50,806 nt of DNA from NCBI RefSeq assembly GCF_000964005.1, contig NZ_JXYP01000026.1, positions 1 to 50,806 of the forward strand. The letters are read 5' to 3'. The position numbers and the translations under genes are program-made. The notes below the pieces were generated by a model. It did no database searches. It was not told the DNA's origin and saw nothing but the letters and a program-made list of their open reading frames with translations. The stretch's first letter is position 1; each line of letters begins with the position of its first letter. This DNA comes from Williamsia herbipolensis (GTDB lineage: Bacteria; Actinomycetota; Actinomycetes; Mycobacteriales; Mycobacteriaceae). Shown here one piece after another: positions 29,168-37,323 of the stretch.

Positions 29168-29608
29168 TCACAGCACCGTGGTGCTGCCACCTGCTGCGCT
29201 GATCTTCTCGGTTGCCGAGGAGGAGAACTTGTTGGCGGTGACCTGCACGGCAACCGACAGGTCGCCGTCGCCGAGGACCTTGACCAACTCGTTCTTGCGG
29301 ACCGCACCCTTGGCGACGAGGTCGTCGACGCCGATGGTGCCCCCCTCGGGGAACAGCCGCGCAATGTCACCGAGGTTCACGACCTGGTACTCGACGCGGT
29401 TGCGGTTGGTGAAGCCCTTGAGCTTGGGCAGCCGCATGTGGATCGGCATCTGCCCGCCCTCGAAGGCGGCCGGGACGTTCTTGCGCGCTTTGGTGCCCTT
29501 GGTGCCGCGACCGGCGGTCTTACCCTTGGATCCCTCACCGCGACCGACGCGTGTCTTCTCGGTCTTCGCACCCGGAGCGGGGCGAAGGTGGTGGAGCTTG
29601 ATGGTCAT
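29168..29608 (-). CDS. rplO: 50S ribosomal protein L15
   Basis: L15 (146 residues) begins [20 protein letters not shown] and has the Gly-rich [19 protein letters not shown] segment. It assembles late in the 50S central region. ATG 29608 is preferred over the adjacent GTG at 29611, with GAGGTTTAGTG upstream. It ends the spc half-operon that starts at rpsH. Confidence 0.96.
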   Translation of the reverse strand: MTIKLHHLRPAPGAKTEKTRVGRGEGSKGKTAGRGTKGTKARKNVPAAFEGGQMPIHMRLPKLKGFTNRNRVEYQVVNLGDIARLFPEGGTIGVDDLVAKGAVRKNELVKVLGDGDLSVAVQVTANKFSSSATEKISAAGGSTTVL

Positions 29609-29610
29609 CA

Positions 29611-29790
29611 CTAAACCTCTTCGACTGTCACGAGGTGGCGCACCACGTTGATGAGGCCGCGGTTGGCCGGGGTGTCCTCGCGGGTGACGGTCTGACGGAT
29701 CTTCCTCAGTCCGAGGGTCCGCAGGCTGTCACGCTGGTTGCTCTTGGTTCCGACCGTGCCCTTGATCTGGGTGATCTTCAGCTCTGCCAT
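29611..29790 (-). CDS. rpmD: 50S ribosomal protein L30
   Basis: L30 (59 residues) reads [20 protein letters not shown] and then [15 protein letters not shown], the family signature. ATG 29790 follows GGAG. A GTG at 29799, overlapping the rpsE stop, would add three residues. It is tightly packed between rpsE and rplO. Confidence 0.95.
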   Translation of the reverse strand: MAELKITQIKGTVGTKSNQRDSLRTLGLRKIRQTVTREDTPANRGLINVVRHLVTVEEV

Positions 29791-29795
29791 GTCGG

Positions 29796-30482
29796 TCACA
29801 CTCCCTGTCCGGCGCGCGCCCGCAGCATGCCCGCGGGTGCGACGTCTTCGATGGGCAGGCCGCGGCGGGCCGCGACCTCTTCGGGACGCTGCAGCATCTT
29901 CAGTGCGGCCACGGTGGCGTGGACGACGTTGATGGCGTTGTCACTGCCGAGGCTCTTGGCGAGGACGTCGTGGACGCCCGCGCACTCGAGCACGGCACGC
30001 ACCGCGCCGCCGGCGATCACACCGGTACCGGGCGAGGCCGGACGCAGCATGACGACACCGGCAGCCGCCTCACCCTGGACCGGGTGGGTGACGGTGGAGC
30101 CGATCAGCGGGACGCGGAAGAAGTTCTTCTGAGCCTCTTCGACGCCCTTCTGGATGGCGGCCGGGACCTCTTTGGCCTTGCCGTAGCCGACGCCGACCAT
30201 GCCCTGGCCGTCACCGACGACCACGAGGGCGGTGAAGGAGAACCGACGTCCACCCTTCACGACCTTGGAGACGCGGTTGATGGCGACGACGCGCTCGAGC
30301 CGGTTCTTGTCCTGCTCGCGTCCGCCGCGCTGGCCGTCGCGGCCACCGCCACGACGGTCGCCGCCGCCACCGCGACGGTCGCCGCCGCCTCGGTTGTCGG
30401 CTGCGCCCGCGGTCGCGGGTGCGTTCGGATCGGTGCTGGTGGCGGGTCCGGTTCCGCCGTCACGCCGTTGACGTCCCGGCAT
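29796..30482 (-). CDS. rpsE: 30S ribosomal protein S5
   Basis: S5 (228 residues) contributes to decoding accuracy. The core starts at [20 protein letters not shown] and includes [20 protein letters not shown]. Before it lies a disordered extension of about 60 residues rich in Gly, Arg and Asp ([10 protein letters not shown] repeats), longer than in most bacteria and known in actinobacteria. GGAAGGACC precedes ATG 30482. Confidence 0.96.
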   Translation of the reverse strand: MPGRQRRDGGTGPATSTDPNAPATAGAADNRGGGDRRGGGGDRRGGGRDGQRGGREQDKNRLERVVAINRVSKVVKGGRRFSFTALVVVGDGQGMVGVGYGKAKEVPAAIQKGVEEAQKNFFRVPLIGSTVTHPVQGEAAAGVVMLRPASPGTGVIAGGAVRAVLECAGVHDVLAKSLGSDNAINVVHATVAALKMLQRPEEVAARRGLPIEDVAPAGMLRARAGQGV

Positions 30483-30531
30483 CAGATGGTCCTTCCGTGT
30501 GCACTGTGAGTGCTGGTGTGTGTGGTGGTCA

Positions 30532-30936
30532 TCAGAACTGCAGGCCTCCCTCGCGGGCGGCGTCGGCGAGTGCCGCGATCCGTCCGTGGTAGTCGTGCCC
30601 GCCACGGTCGAAGACGACCGTCTCGACACCTGCGGCCTTGGCGCGGGCGGCGATCAGCTCGCCGACCTTGCGGCTCTGCGCCGACTTGTCGCCACCGGCA
30701 CTGCGCACGTCGGCCTCGATCGTCGACGCGGCGGCAAGGGTGTTGCCGGCCAGGTCGTCGATCAGCTGGACGTGGATGTGCCGCGACGACCGCTTGACCA
30801 CGAGACGCGGTCGCTGCGGGGTGCCGCTGATCTTCTTGCGCAGCCGGAAGTGGCGACGGCTCGTGGACCGACGGCGGCGGGTCGACACATCTTTGCCGAC
30901 CGGCACGCGCTTGGTGGTGGTGCTGGTTTCAGTCAT
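30532..30936 (-). CDS. rplR: 50S ribosomal protein L18
   Basis: L18 (134 residues) binds 5S rRNA with L5. Conserved parts are [33 protein letters not shown] and [23 protein letters not shown] 30936 lies one base after the rplF stop. The N-terminal 20 residues are variable. Confidence 0.96.
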   Translation of the reverse strand: MTETSTTTKRVPVGKDVSTRRRRSTSRRHFRLRKKISGTPQRPRLVVKRSSRHIHVQLIDDLAGNTLAAASTIEADVRSAGGDKSAQSRKVGELIAARAKAAGVETVVFDRGGHDYHGRIAALADAAREGGLQF

Positions 30937-30937
30937 G

Positions 30938-31474
30938 TCACTTACCCGTCTTTCCGACCTTGCGGCGGATCTGCTCACCCTCGTAGCGGATGCCCTTGCC
31001 CTTGTAGGGGTCCGGACGCCGCAGGCGGCGAATGTTGGCCGAGATCTGCCCGACCTGCTGCTTGTCGATGCCCGAGACCGAGAACTTGGTCGGGGACTCC
31101 ACCGCGAAGGTGATGCCCTCGGGGGCCTCGATCGGCACCGGATGGCTGTAACCGAGGGCGAACTCGAGGTCCTTGCCCTTCAGCTGCACGCGGTAGCCGA
31201 CACCGAAGATCTCCATCTTCGTGGTGTAGCCCTGGGTCACACCGGTGACCAGGTTCGCCACCAGGGTGCGGCTCAGGCCATGCAGCGAGCGGTTGCGGCG
31301 CTCGTCGTTGGGGCGGGTCACCACGATGGTGCCGTCCTCGTTGGCGATCGAGATGGGCTCGGCCACGGTCAGCGAGAGCTCACCCTTGGGGCCCTTGACC
31401 GAGACGGCCTGCCCATCGATCTTCACGTCGACTCCGGCCGGGATGGCGACCGGGTTCTTTCCAATACGCGACAT
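30938..31474 (-). CDS. rplF: 50S ribosomal protein L6
   Basis: L6 (178 residues) starts [20 protein letters not shown] and ends with the signature [20 protein letters not shown]. It binds near the sarcin-ricin loop. It lies 12 bases after rpsH and one base before rplR. Confidence 0.97.
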   Translation of the reverse strand: MSRIGKNPVAIPAGVDVKIDGQAVSVKGPKGELSLTVAEPISIANEDGTIVVTRPNDERRNRSLHGLSRTLVANLVTGVTQGYTTKMEIFGVGYRVQLKGKDLEFALGYSHPVPIEAPEGITFAVESPTKFSVSGIDKQQVGQISANIRRLRRPDPYKGKGIRYEGEQIRRKVGKTGK

Positions 31475-31486
31475 TGTGTTGGCCCC

Positions 31487-31885
31487 TTACCAGACGTAGG
31501 CGAGGACTTCGCCGCCGACGCCCTGGTTGGCTGCCTGGCGATCGGTCAGCAGGCCCGAGGACGTGGAGATGATGGCCACGCCGAGGCCGCCGAGCACCTT
31601 CGGCATGTTGGTGGACTTTGCGTAGACCCGCAGTCCGGGCTTGGAGACGCGGCGCAGGCCGGCGATGCTCCGCTCACGGCTGGGGCCGTACTTGAGGGTG
31701 ACGACGAGGCTCTTGCCCACCGCCGCGTCCTCGGTACGGAACTCGGTGATGTAGCCCTCGCGCTTGAGGATCTCGGCGATGTTCACCTTGATCTTCGACG
31801 ACGGCAGGGTCACCTCGTCATGGAACGCCGAGTTGGCGTTACGCAGACGTGTCAAGAAGTCTGCGATCGGATCAGTCATGGTCAT
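31487..31885 (-). CDS. rpsH: 30S ribosomal protein S8
   Basis: S8 (132 residues) begins [20 protein letters not shown], matching the mycobacterial start, and ends [27 protein letters not shown]8 binds helix 21 of 16S rRNA and represses the spc operon in E. coli. Here rpsH is the first gene of a transcription unit cut off from rpsN, with its own promoter about 280 bases upstream and a structured leader. Confidence 0.97.
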   Translation of the reverse strand: MTMTDPIADFLTRLRNANSAFHDEVTLPSSKIKVNIAEILKREGYITEFRTEDAAVGKSLVVTLKYGPSRERSIAGLRRVSKPGLRVYAKSTNMPKVLGGLGVAIISTSSGLLTDRQAANQGVGGEVLAYVW

Positions 31886-32015
31886 GAGTGACCGTCAACC
31901 TTTCTCGTGGCGGTTCCCATGCAGCACGCGCGTGTCGGTTCCGTCGTCGCCCTCGGGGCGCCCGGCGGCCTCTCACGTCACGTCGTGGGCCTGCTACGAA
32001 GCGTGTTGTGCATGT

Positions 32016-32109
32016 CCTCACCGGCGATCGCCGGTGAGGGGTGGTACCCCGGTGGTGCGTGAGCACCACCGGCACTTTCGAGCTGTGACCTTCGAAAATT
32101 GTGTGGTCA
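32016..32109 (-). promoter_or_regulatory. Structured 5' leader of the rpsH operon
   Basis: Three consecutive foldable elements lie between the promoter and rpsH: a perfect 24-base palindrome at 32016-32039 (arms CCTCACCGGCGA); a 10-bp stem with GTGA loop at 32049-32072 (arm CCGGTGGTGC); and nested arms TTTCGA/TCGAAA (32075-32097) and GTGACC/GGTCAC (32085-32109), which are mutually exclusive pairings. The alternation suggests a switchable leader, perhaps for ribosomal-protein feedback. The 320 bases 31886-32205 hold no gene. Confidence 0.5.
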
Positions 32110-32162
32110 CCTCGGACGGTGGCGGGCACGCGAGAGCGCGCCCGAGTCCGGGCAACCGTTCT

Positions 32163-32191
32163 AGTGTAGGGATCGGCGCCGACCACGCCAA
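32163..32191 (-). promoter_or_regulatory. Promoter of the rpsH-rplO ribosomal operon
   Basis: On the minus strand TTGGCG (32186-32191) and TACACT (32163-32168) are spaced 17 bases. The same -10 precedes the rplN operon. Transcription would start near 32156, giving a leader of about 270 bases. Confidence 0.7.
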
Positions 32192-32205
32192 ATCGCACGT
32201 CAGGA

Positions 32206-32871
32206 CTAGAACACGGTACGCCGGGTCGGCACGACGTCGATGTTCTCGTGGGCGCCGATCCGGACGACGCTGTCGAGCATCGCGGTCATCCGGCGGGTGA
32301 GCTCGGCGTCGTCTCCCCCGCTGCCGTAGAACGCGTGGAGGTCGCGGGCCGCGGCGAGGGGGAACAGTTCCTCCACGACGGCGTCGACCTGTTCGGTGTC
32401 GGCGGTGATCGATCGCACCACGATGTTCTGGATGTAGCCGGAGGTGGCCTGGGTGGCGATCGCGACCGGCGTGTGGTCGTCGAGCCAGCGGCGGAGCCAC
32501 TCGTCGCGGTCGACCGACGCCGGTCGTCGCAGGAAGGCGACGTTCGCCATCGCGTCGGCCGGTTCCCCGTCGGGTGTCGGCGGCGGTTCGATCGGCCGAC
32601 GTTCCACGACCTCCCACCCGACGACGCGGTCGGTGCGGCCGGCGAGAACGTCGGCCACCGGCGTCGGGTCGGAGTCGGACCACACGCTCACCACGGCGTC
32701 GATCGGCGGCGTGAGGGTCGACAGCGTCATCGCGCCGTCGAGTTCCGGCGTGCCCCCGATGTTGATCTGCAGCCGCGTCGCACCCGCCGCCCGCAGCGCC
32801 GCGCGGGTTTCGGTATCGGTCAGGAGCCCACCGAGTCCGCTGCCCCACACCGCGTAGATCAGCTTGGCCAT
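32206..32871 (-). CDS. EthD domain-containing protein
   Basis: The 221-residue protein looks like two ferredoxin-like halves. The second half holds the EthD-type signature FLRRPASVDRDEWLRRWLDD followed by HTPVAIATQATSGYIQNIVV. EthD-like proteins are dimeric alpha-beta barrel proteins, some tied to ether or aromatic degradation; the role here is unknown. ATG 32871 lies six bases after a TAGGTT -10 box, so the transcript may be leaderless. A 14-bp inverted-repeat arm touches that box. It sits inside the split spc locus. Confidence 0.75.
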   Translation of the reverse strand: MAKLIYAVWGSGLGGLLTDTETRAALRAAGATRLQINIGGTPELDGAMTLSTLTPPIDAVVSVWSDSDPTPVADVLAGRTDRVVGWEVVERRPIEPPPTPDGEPADAMANVAFLRRPASVDRDEWLRRWLDDHTPVAIATQATSGYIQNIVVRSITADTEQVDAVVEELFPLAAARDLHAFYGSGGDDAELTRRMTAMLDSVVRIGAHENIDVVPTRRTVF

Positions 32872-32883
32872 GGCCTGAACCTA

Positions 32884-32954
32884 CGGAGATCGTCCGAGCA
32901 GCGGGCCGTTGTGGGCAACACAACCACGGCGTCGCACCGTTCGGACGATCTCCG
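32884..32954. repeat. Nested inverted repeat between divergent genes
   Basis: Perfect 14-bp arms, CGGAGATCGTCCGA (32884-32897) and its complement (32941-32954), enclose 43 bases that include a smaller hairpin TTGTG-GGCAA-CACAA flanked by GCCG/CGGC. The left arm abuts the -10 box (32878-32883) of the EthD-like gene, so it may be an operator. It could also be a small mobile palindrome. Confidence 0.7.
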
Positions 32955-33070
32955 CGCTGGATGCCGACAACAGCCGATCTGTGGACAACCCGATCCGAAC
33001 CGGCTGCCGGACGGTTCGATTCGTCGGTGGCCGATGGTCCGCTCGAGCTCCCCGAATGAAGGAGACCGAC

Positions 33071-33664
33071 ATGACCGACTCGCAACCGACCGTGCCCGGA
33101 ATGCCCCGCTGGCACGACGATCCCGTGGTGCGCGACACGATCAGCCGCATCCGGAACTTCGGCCTGGCGGTCACCGTGGTCGAAGGTCTGTGTGCAACGC
33201 ACGCGAAGGATCCGGACGCTCGCGCCGCCGCGTGTCCGTATGCGTACACCAGTGGCCGGTCGCTCATCGGCGAGCCGGAACTCGCGGTGTACGGCCTCGG
33301 CGCCGAGGACGCCGTCGAGGTGCTCTGCGATGTCACCGAAGAACTCGACGTGCGGTCGTGGAAGCGCCTGGTGGCCGAGAAGACCGAGATCTACACCGAG
33401 AGCGTCGACCTCGCGGCGACACTCGTCGAGGCCGTCGACACCACCGATCTCCGCGTGCACCGTGCGCTCTTCCCGAACAGTCCTGTGCTGCAGGTGGTGT
33501 GGCCCGACGATCACGGGTTCTATCCCTGGGAGCAGCGGTATTCGCTGCGGCCGGCCGACCAGTACCTGAAGGGGGTCGAGGGATTCGCGCGTGACGTCGG
33601 CTCACGCGTCATCTCGAGGGCGACCGGCCCCAACCGCGCGCAGCGGCGCAAGAAAAAGCGCTGA
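33071..33664 (+). CDS. DUF4262 domain-containing protein
   Basis: Residues 15-140 of this 197-residue protein fit DUF4262: ISRIRNFGLAVTVVEG, then PYAYTSGRSLIGEPELAVYG (the YTxGL-HPEL-like core) and VLQVVWPDDHGFYPWEQRY. The C-terminus is basic (RAQRRKKKR). The family's function is unknown; members often occur in accessory regions. AAGGAG six bases before ATG 33071 sets the start. It is divergent from the EthD-like gene and convergent with the AbiEi-DUF559 gene. Confidence 0.78.
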   Translation: MTDSQPTVPGMPRWHDDPVVRDTISRIRNFGLAVTVVEGLCATHAKDPDARAAACPYAYTSGRSLIGEPELAVYGLGAEDAVEVLCDVTEELDVRSWKRLVAEKTEIYTESVDLAATLVEAVDTTDLRVHRALFPNSPVLQVVWPDDHGFYPWEQRYSLRPADQYLKGVEGFARDVGSRVISRATGPNRAQRRKKKR

Positions 33665-33696
33665 CGCAGCGTATCGCCGCGGAGAGTGTCGGCGAT

Positions 33697-33733
33697 GCGG
33701 GCCGTCGTGGTCGTCATGGACACGACGGCCCGC
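33697..33733. terminator. Bidirectional terminator hairpin
   Basis: GCGGGCCGTCGTG (33697-33709) and its exact complement (33721-33733) form a 13-bp stem with an 11-base loop. It lies between two convergent genes and can serve both, though no T tract follows. Confidence 0.7.
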
Positions 33734-33750
33734 CCGTCGGACGATCCCGG

Positions 33751-34545
33751 TCACCGGATGCGATGACGGCGGGGGCGTGTGATGGCGAGGATGTCGCCGA
33801 CGGTGTCGTCCCACTCGTAGACGACGTCCTCGTACGTCAACCGCATCTTCAGCCACCCTCGCACCAGGGCACACCGGTCGCGGCGCCGATCATTGCGGTA
33901 ATTGGCCATGCTGGTGTGGTGCGCCTTGCTGTCGCACTCGATGAGCAGCTTGCCCACCCGCAGGTCGACGCGCCCGACGCCCTCGATCCGAGGCTGCACG
34001 ATCACCGAGAACCCCATCGCCCGCAATCGGACCCAGACCAACGACTCGGTTCCCGATTCCGCACGGGCCTCACAACGGTCCAGCAACCCGCGGCCCTGCG
34101 GTCCGAGTTCGGCAACGATGTCGGCGCGATCTGCGAGACGCAGGTGCAAGACCGAGTCGCAGGCCGCGATCCAGTCCTCGGCGCTCATGCATCGCACGGC
34201 GCAGCCCACGGCGATCGAGACCGGGTCGACCGCGGTGACTGTCGGTCGCGGTGATCCGACGCCCTTGCAGCCGGGCCGCACCCCGTCCTGGAGCGCCTTG
34301 CTCCGACGAACATGGAGTGCGGGATATCCGGGCGCCGTCCACACCCCCTGAAACGCGAGCGCCGACACGCATCCGAGCACTCCGCCCGACGACACCGCCT
34401 CCACCACGCTCGGATCCGCGTCGGGGCGGGCGTACCAGCCCGAACGGAGGCGGAAGAGATCACCATCGGCCACCGCACGACGAAGCCGGTTCTCCGATGC
34501 GCCCACCGCCAGCAGCTCAGCCGTCGTGAACACCCCGTGGTCCAT
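33751..34545 (-). CDS. AbiEi-type N-domain fused to a DUF559/Vsr-like nuclease domain
   Basis: This protein (264 residues) begins MDHGVFTTAELLAVGASENR and continues LRRAVADGDLFRLRSGWYA, the winged-helix start of AbiEi_4-type antitoxins. Its C-terminus carries a restriction-endonuclease-like segment: GVGRVDLRVGKLLIECDSKA, then H..S..YRNDRRRDRCALVRG. The D..EcD pattern matches PD-(D/E)XK nucleases of the DUF559/Vsr group. No AbiEii toxin is adjacent. ATG 34545 is the family-like start; the frame is open to 34668. A role in defence or DNA repair is inference. Confidence 0.78.
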   Translation of the reverse strand: MDHGVFTTAELLAVGASENRLRRAVADGDLFRLRSGWYARPDADPSVVEAVSSGGVLGCVSALAFQGVWTAPGYPALHVRRSKALQDGVRPGCKGVGSPRPTVTAVDPVSIAVGCAVRCMSAEDWIAACDSVLHLRLADRADIVAELGPQGRGLLDRCEARAESGTESLVWVRLRAMGFSVIVQPRIEGVGRVDLRVGKLLIECDSKAHHTSMANYRNDRRRDRCALVRGWLKMRLTYEDVVYEWDDTVGDILAITRPRRHRIR

Positions 34546-34667
34546 GACAGTACGACGGGGCGCGTCAACAATCGGATCCACCGAGATCGTCCGATTCGAG
34601 GCAGGGTGCGGCCGTCGTGTCCACGACGCCCCTGATTCCGGACGATTACCGCGAGGCACCGACGACA

Positions 34668-34697
34668 AAGGCCCGAGTCCTCGTGGACTCGGGCCTT
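34668..34697 (-). terminator. Strong terminator after rpsN
   Basis: AAGGCCCGAGTCC (34668-34680), loop TCGT and the exact complement (34685-34697) form a 13-bp stem. On the minus strand TTTGTCG follows. It ends the rplN-rplX-rplE-rpsN unit, so the downstream spc genes need their own promoter. Confidence 0.85.
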
Positions 34698-34738
34698 CGT
34701 CGGTCGATCAGTGGTGCGTGTCTACCGGTGGTGCGGTG

Positions 34739-34924
34739 TCACCAGCTCGACTTCTGCACACCGGGCAGCTCGCCGGCGTGCGCCATCTCGCGCAGGCAGA
34801 TTCGGCACAGGCCGAACTTGCGGTACACCGAGTGCGGGCGGCCGCAGCGGTTGCACCGGGTGTAGCCGCGGACCTTGAACTTCGGCTTCGCGTTGGCCTT
34901 GTTGACCAGAGCCTTCTTTGCCAT
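34739..34924 (-). CDS. rpsN: 30S ribosomal protein S14 type Z
   Basis: The short zinc-binding form of S14 (61 residues) has [20 protein letters not shown], giving the CxxC-CxxC zinc site. It begins [20 protein letters not shown]. It lies one base after rplE. Normally rpsH follows directly; here a terminator and three accessory genes intervene. Confidence 0.97.
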   Translation of the reverse strand: MAKKALVNKANAKPKFKVRGYTRCNRCGRPHSVYRKFGLCRICLREMAHAGELPGVQKSSW

Positions 34925-34925
34925 G

Positions 34926-35507
34926 TCAGTTGTCCTTCACGCTGTTGTCTTTGAACGGGAACCCGAGGTGACGGAGCAGCGCGCGGCCTTCGTCGTCGAG
35001 GGTTGCCGTGGTGACCACCGTGATGTCCATACCGCGGGGCCGGTCGATGTTGTCGATGTTGATCTCGTGGAACATCGACTGCTCGTTGAGACCGAACGTG
35101 TAGTTGCCGTTGCCGTCGAACTGACGGTCCGACAGGCCACGGAAGTCGCGGATACGGGGAAGCGCGATCGACACGAGCCGGTCGAGGAACTCCCACATGC
35201 GGTCGCCACGCAGCGTGACGCGCGCGCCGATGGGCATGCCCTCGCGCAGCTTGAACTGTGCGATCGACTTGCGGGCCTTGCGGATCTCCGGCTTCTGACC
35301 GGTTATCAGCTCGAGGTCCTTGACCGCGCCGTTGATCAGCTTGGCGTCACGGGCGGCGTCGCCGACACCCATGTTCACCACGACCTTGACCACGCCGGGG
35401 ATCTGCATGACGTTGTCGTACTTGAACTCGTCGTTCAGCGCGTCCTTGATCTCGGCGCGGTAGCGCGCCTTGAGACGGGGCTGCACCTTGTTCTCGGTGG
35501 TGGTCAT
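34926..35507 (-). CDS. rplE: 50S ribosomal protein L5
   Basis: L5 (193 residues) binds 5S rRNA and contacts P-site tRNA. Family stretches are [40 protein letters not shown] and [13 protein letters not shown]. It is spaced one base from rplX and one from rpsN. Confidence 0.97.
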   Translation of the reverse strand: MTTTENKVQPRLKARYRAEIKDALNDEFKYDNVMQIPGVVKVVVNMGVGDAARDAKLINGAVKDLELITGQKPEIRKARKSIAQFKLREGMPIGARVTLRGDRMWEFLDRLVSIALPRIRDFRGLSDRQFDGNGNYTFGLNEQSMFHEINIDNIDRPRGMDITVVTTATLDDEGRALLRHLGFPFKDNSVKDN

Positions 35508-35508
35508 G

Positions 35509-35826
35509 TCAGATGTCCTTCCCGTTCTTGCGGGAAATGCGCACGCGCTTGCCGGTCTCGTCGTCCGTGCGGTAGCCGATGCGTGTCGGGGTCCCGTCGG
35601 CGTCGACGACCATCACGTTCGAGACGTGGATGGGGGCCTCGGTCACGACGATGCCACCGGACGAGGCGCCGCGCTCGGACTGCGCTGCGGAGGTGTGCTT
35701 CTTGATGCGGTTGACGCCCTCGACGAGGACCTTGCTGCGCGTGGGGTAGGACTCGATGACCTTGCCCTTCGCGCCCTTGTCCTTGCCCGAGATGACGATC
35801 ACGGTGTCGCCCTTGTGAACCTTCAT
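35509..35826 (-). CDS. rplX: 50S ribosomal protein L24
   Basis: L24 (105 residues), an early assembly initiator, starts [20 protein letters not shown] with the KOW motif and ends [12 protein letters not shown]. It follows rplN by one base. Confidence 0.97.
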   Translation of the reverse strand: MKVHKGDTVIVISGKDKGAKGKVIESYPTRSKVLVEGVNRIKKHTSAAQSERGASSGGIVVTEAPIHVSNVMVVDADGTPTRIGYRTDDETGKRVRISRKNGKDI

Positions 35827-35827
35827 G

Positions 35828-36196
<369 letters not shown>

Positions 36197-36353
36197 TGTT
36201 TGATCTCCTCAGACCTGGTGGGTGTGTACGCCGGATTCCGACCCGACGCACGCGGTCCGTTGCCACCGTTCGCACGCCTGACCACGGCCGATGAGGGCCG
36301 CGAAGGGTTCGCGCTCGGGTTCGCGACACAACCGTGCCGCAGGCAACCGGTCA

Positions 36354-36383
36354 AGTGTAGGTGAACCTGCAGCTCGCGAACAA
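36354..36383 (-). promoter_or_regulatory. Promoter of the rplN ribosomal operon
   Basis: On the minus strand TTGTTC (36378-36383) and TACACT (36354-36359) are spaced 18 bases. Transcription would start near 36346. The 269 bases between rplN and the ABC gene hold no other gene. Confidence 0.7.
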
Positions 36384-36416
36384 ATCCCTCTCACCCCGCC
36401 CGGCCTGGTCGGCACA

Positions 36417-36422
36417 TATGAT
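36417..36422 (+). promoter_or_regulatory. Possible -10 box of the ABC transporter operon
   Basis: TATGAT is a near-perfect -10 box 43 bases before the GTG at 36466. No clear -35 box is visible. Confidence 0.4.
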
Positions 36423-36465
36423 TCGCCCAGCGAAAGATTCCGGTACGTCGACCGAGAGGCCACCT

Positions 36466-37323
36466 GTGTACCCCGATCATCCCCGCACCCCCGACGCGTC
36501 CGATGCCACCCCGGCTGCGGTCCCGGCACTCGAGACCCGCGAGCTCACCAAGGTGTACGGCACCGCGACGGCGATGTACGATGGACAGGTCGCGGTGTCC
36601 GGGGTGAGCCTGGCCATCCCGCGCGGATCGCTCTACGGGCTGGTCGGTGCGAACGGCGCGGGGAAGACGACGTGGCTGTCGATGGCCACCGGTCTGCTGC
36701 GTCCGTCGCACGGGTCGGCGTTCCTCGACGGACACGACGTGTGGGCCGATCCGGTCGCCGCCCGTGGCCGCGTCGGACTGCTCCCCGACGGCCCCACGAT
36801 GTCCGAGGCGCTGCCCGGCCACGTGGCCCTGCGTCACGTCGGGGTGTTGCAGGGACTCGCGACCGATGTCGCCGACGCCCGCGCAGCCGACCTGATGGCC
36901 GTCTTCGACATCGCCGCCAGCGCCGACAAACCTGTCAGCTCGTACTCGGCGGGCATGAAGAAGAAGATCGGCCTCGCCGCCGCACTCATCCACTCCCCGC
37001 GGCTGCTGGTCCTCGACGAGCCGCTCGAGGCGGTCGACCCGGTCTCGGCGGTCACCATCCGCGAGATCCTGCAACGCTTCACCGCCACCGGCGGCACGGT
37101 GGTGCTCTCGAGCCACTCGATGACTCTGATCGAACAGATCTGCACGCACGTCGCGATCCTCGACAAGGGGCGACTGGTCACCGCGGGCGAGACCGCCGCA
37201 GTGCGTGCGGGCACGAGCCTCGAATCGATCCTCGTCGACACGGTGAACAAATCCGCGGCGGACGGTGCGGACACCGCTGCGCCCGGACTCGACTGGCTCG
37301 ACGGCGGGAACGGCGTCCGATGA
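36466..37323 (+). CDS. ABC transporter ATP-binding protein
   Basis: All motifs of an exporter-type ABC ATPase are visible in its 285 residues: Walker A GLVGANGAGKTTWLS, signature SYSAGMKKKIGLAAAL, Walker B LLVLDEPLEAVDP and the switch His in LSSHSMTLIE. The first 25 residues are Pro/Ala-rich. GTG 36466 follows GAGAGG by six bases. The 3' end overlaps the permease gene as ATGA. The substrate is unknown. Confidence 0.92.
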   Translation: MYPDHPRTPDASDATPAAVPALETRELTKVYGTATAMYDGQVAVSGVSLAIPRGSLYGLVGANGAGKTTWLSMATGLLRPSHGSAFLDGHDVWADPVAARGRVGLLPDGPTMSEALPGHVALRHVGVLQGLATDVADARAADLMAVFDIAASADKPVSSYSAGMKKKIGLAAALIHSPRLLVLDEPLEAVDPVSAVTIREILQRFTATGGTVVLSSHSMTLIEQICTHVAILDKGRLVTAGETAAVRAGTSLESILVDTVNKSAADGADTAAPGLDWLDGGNGVR

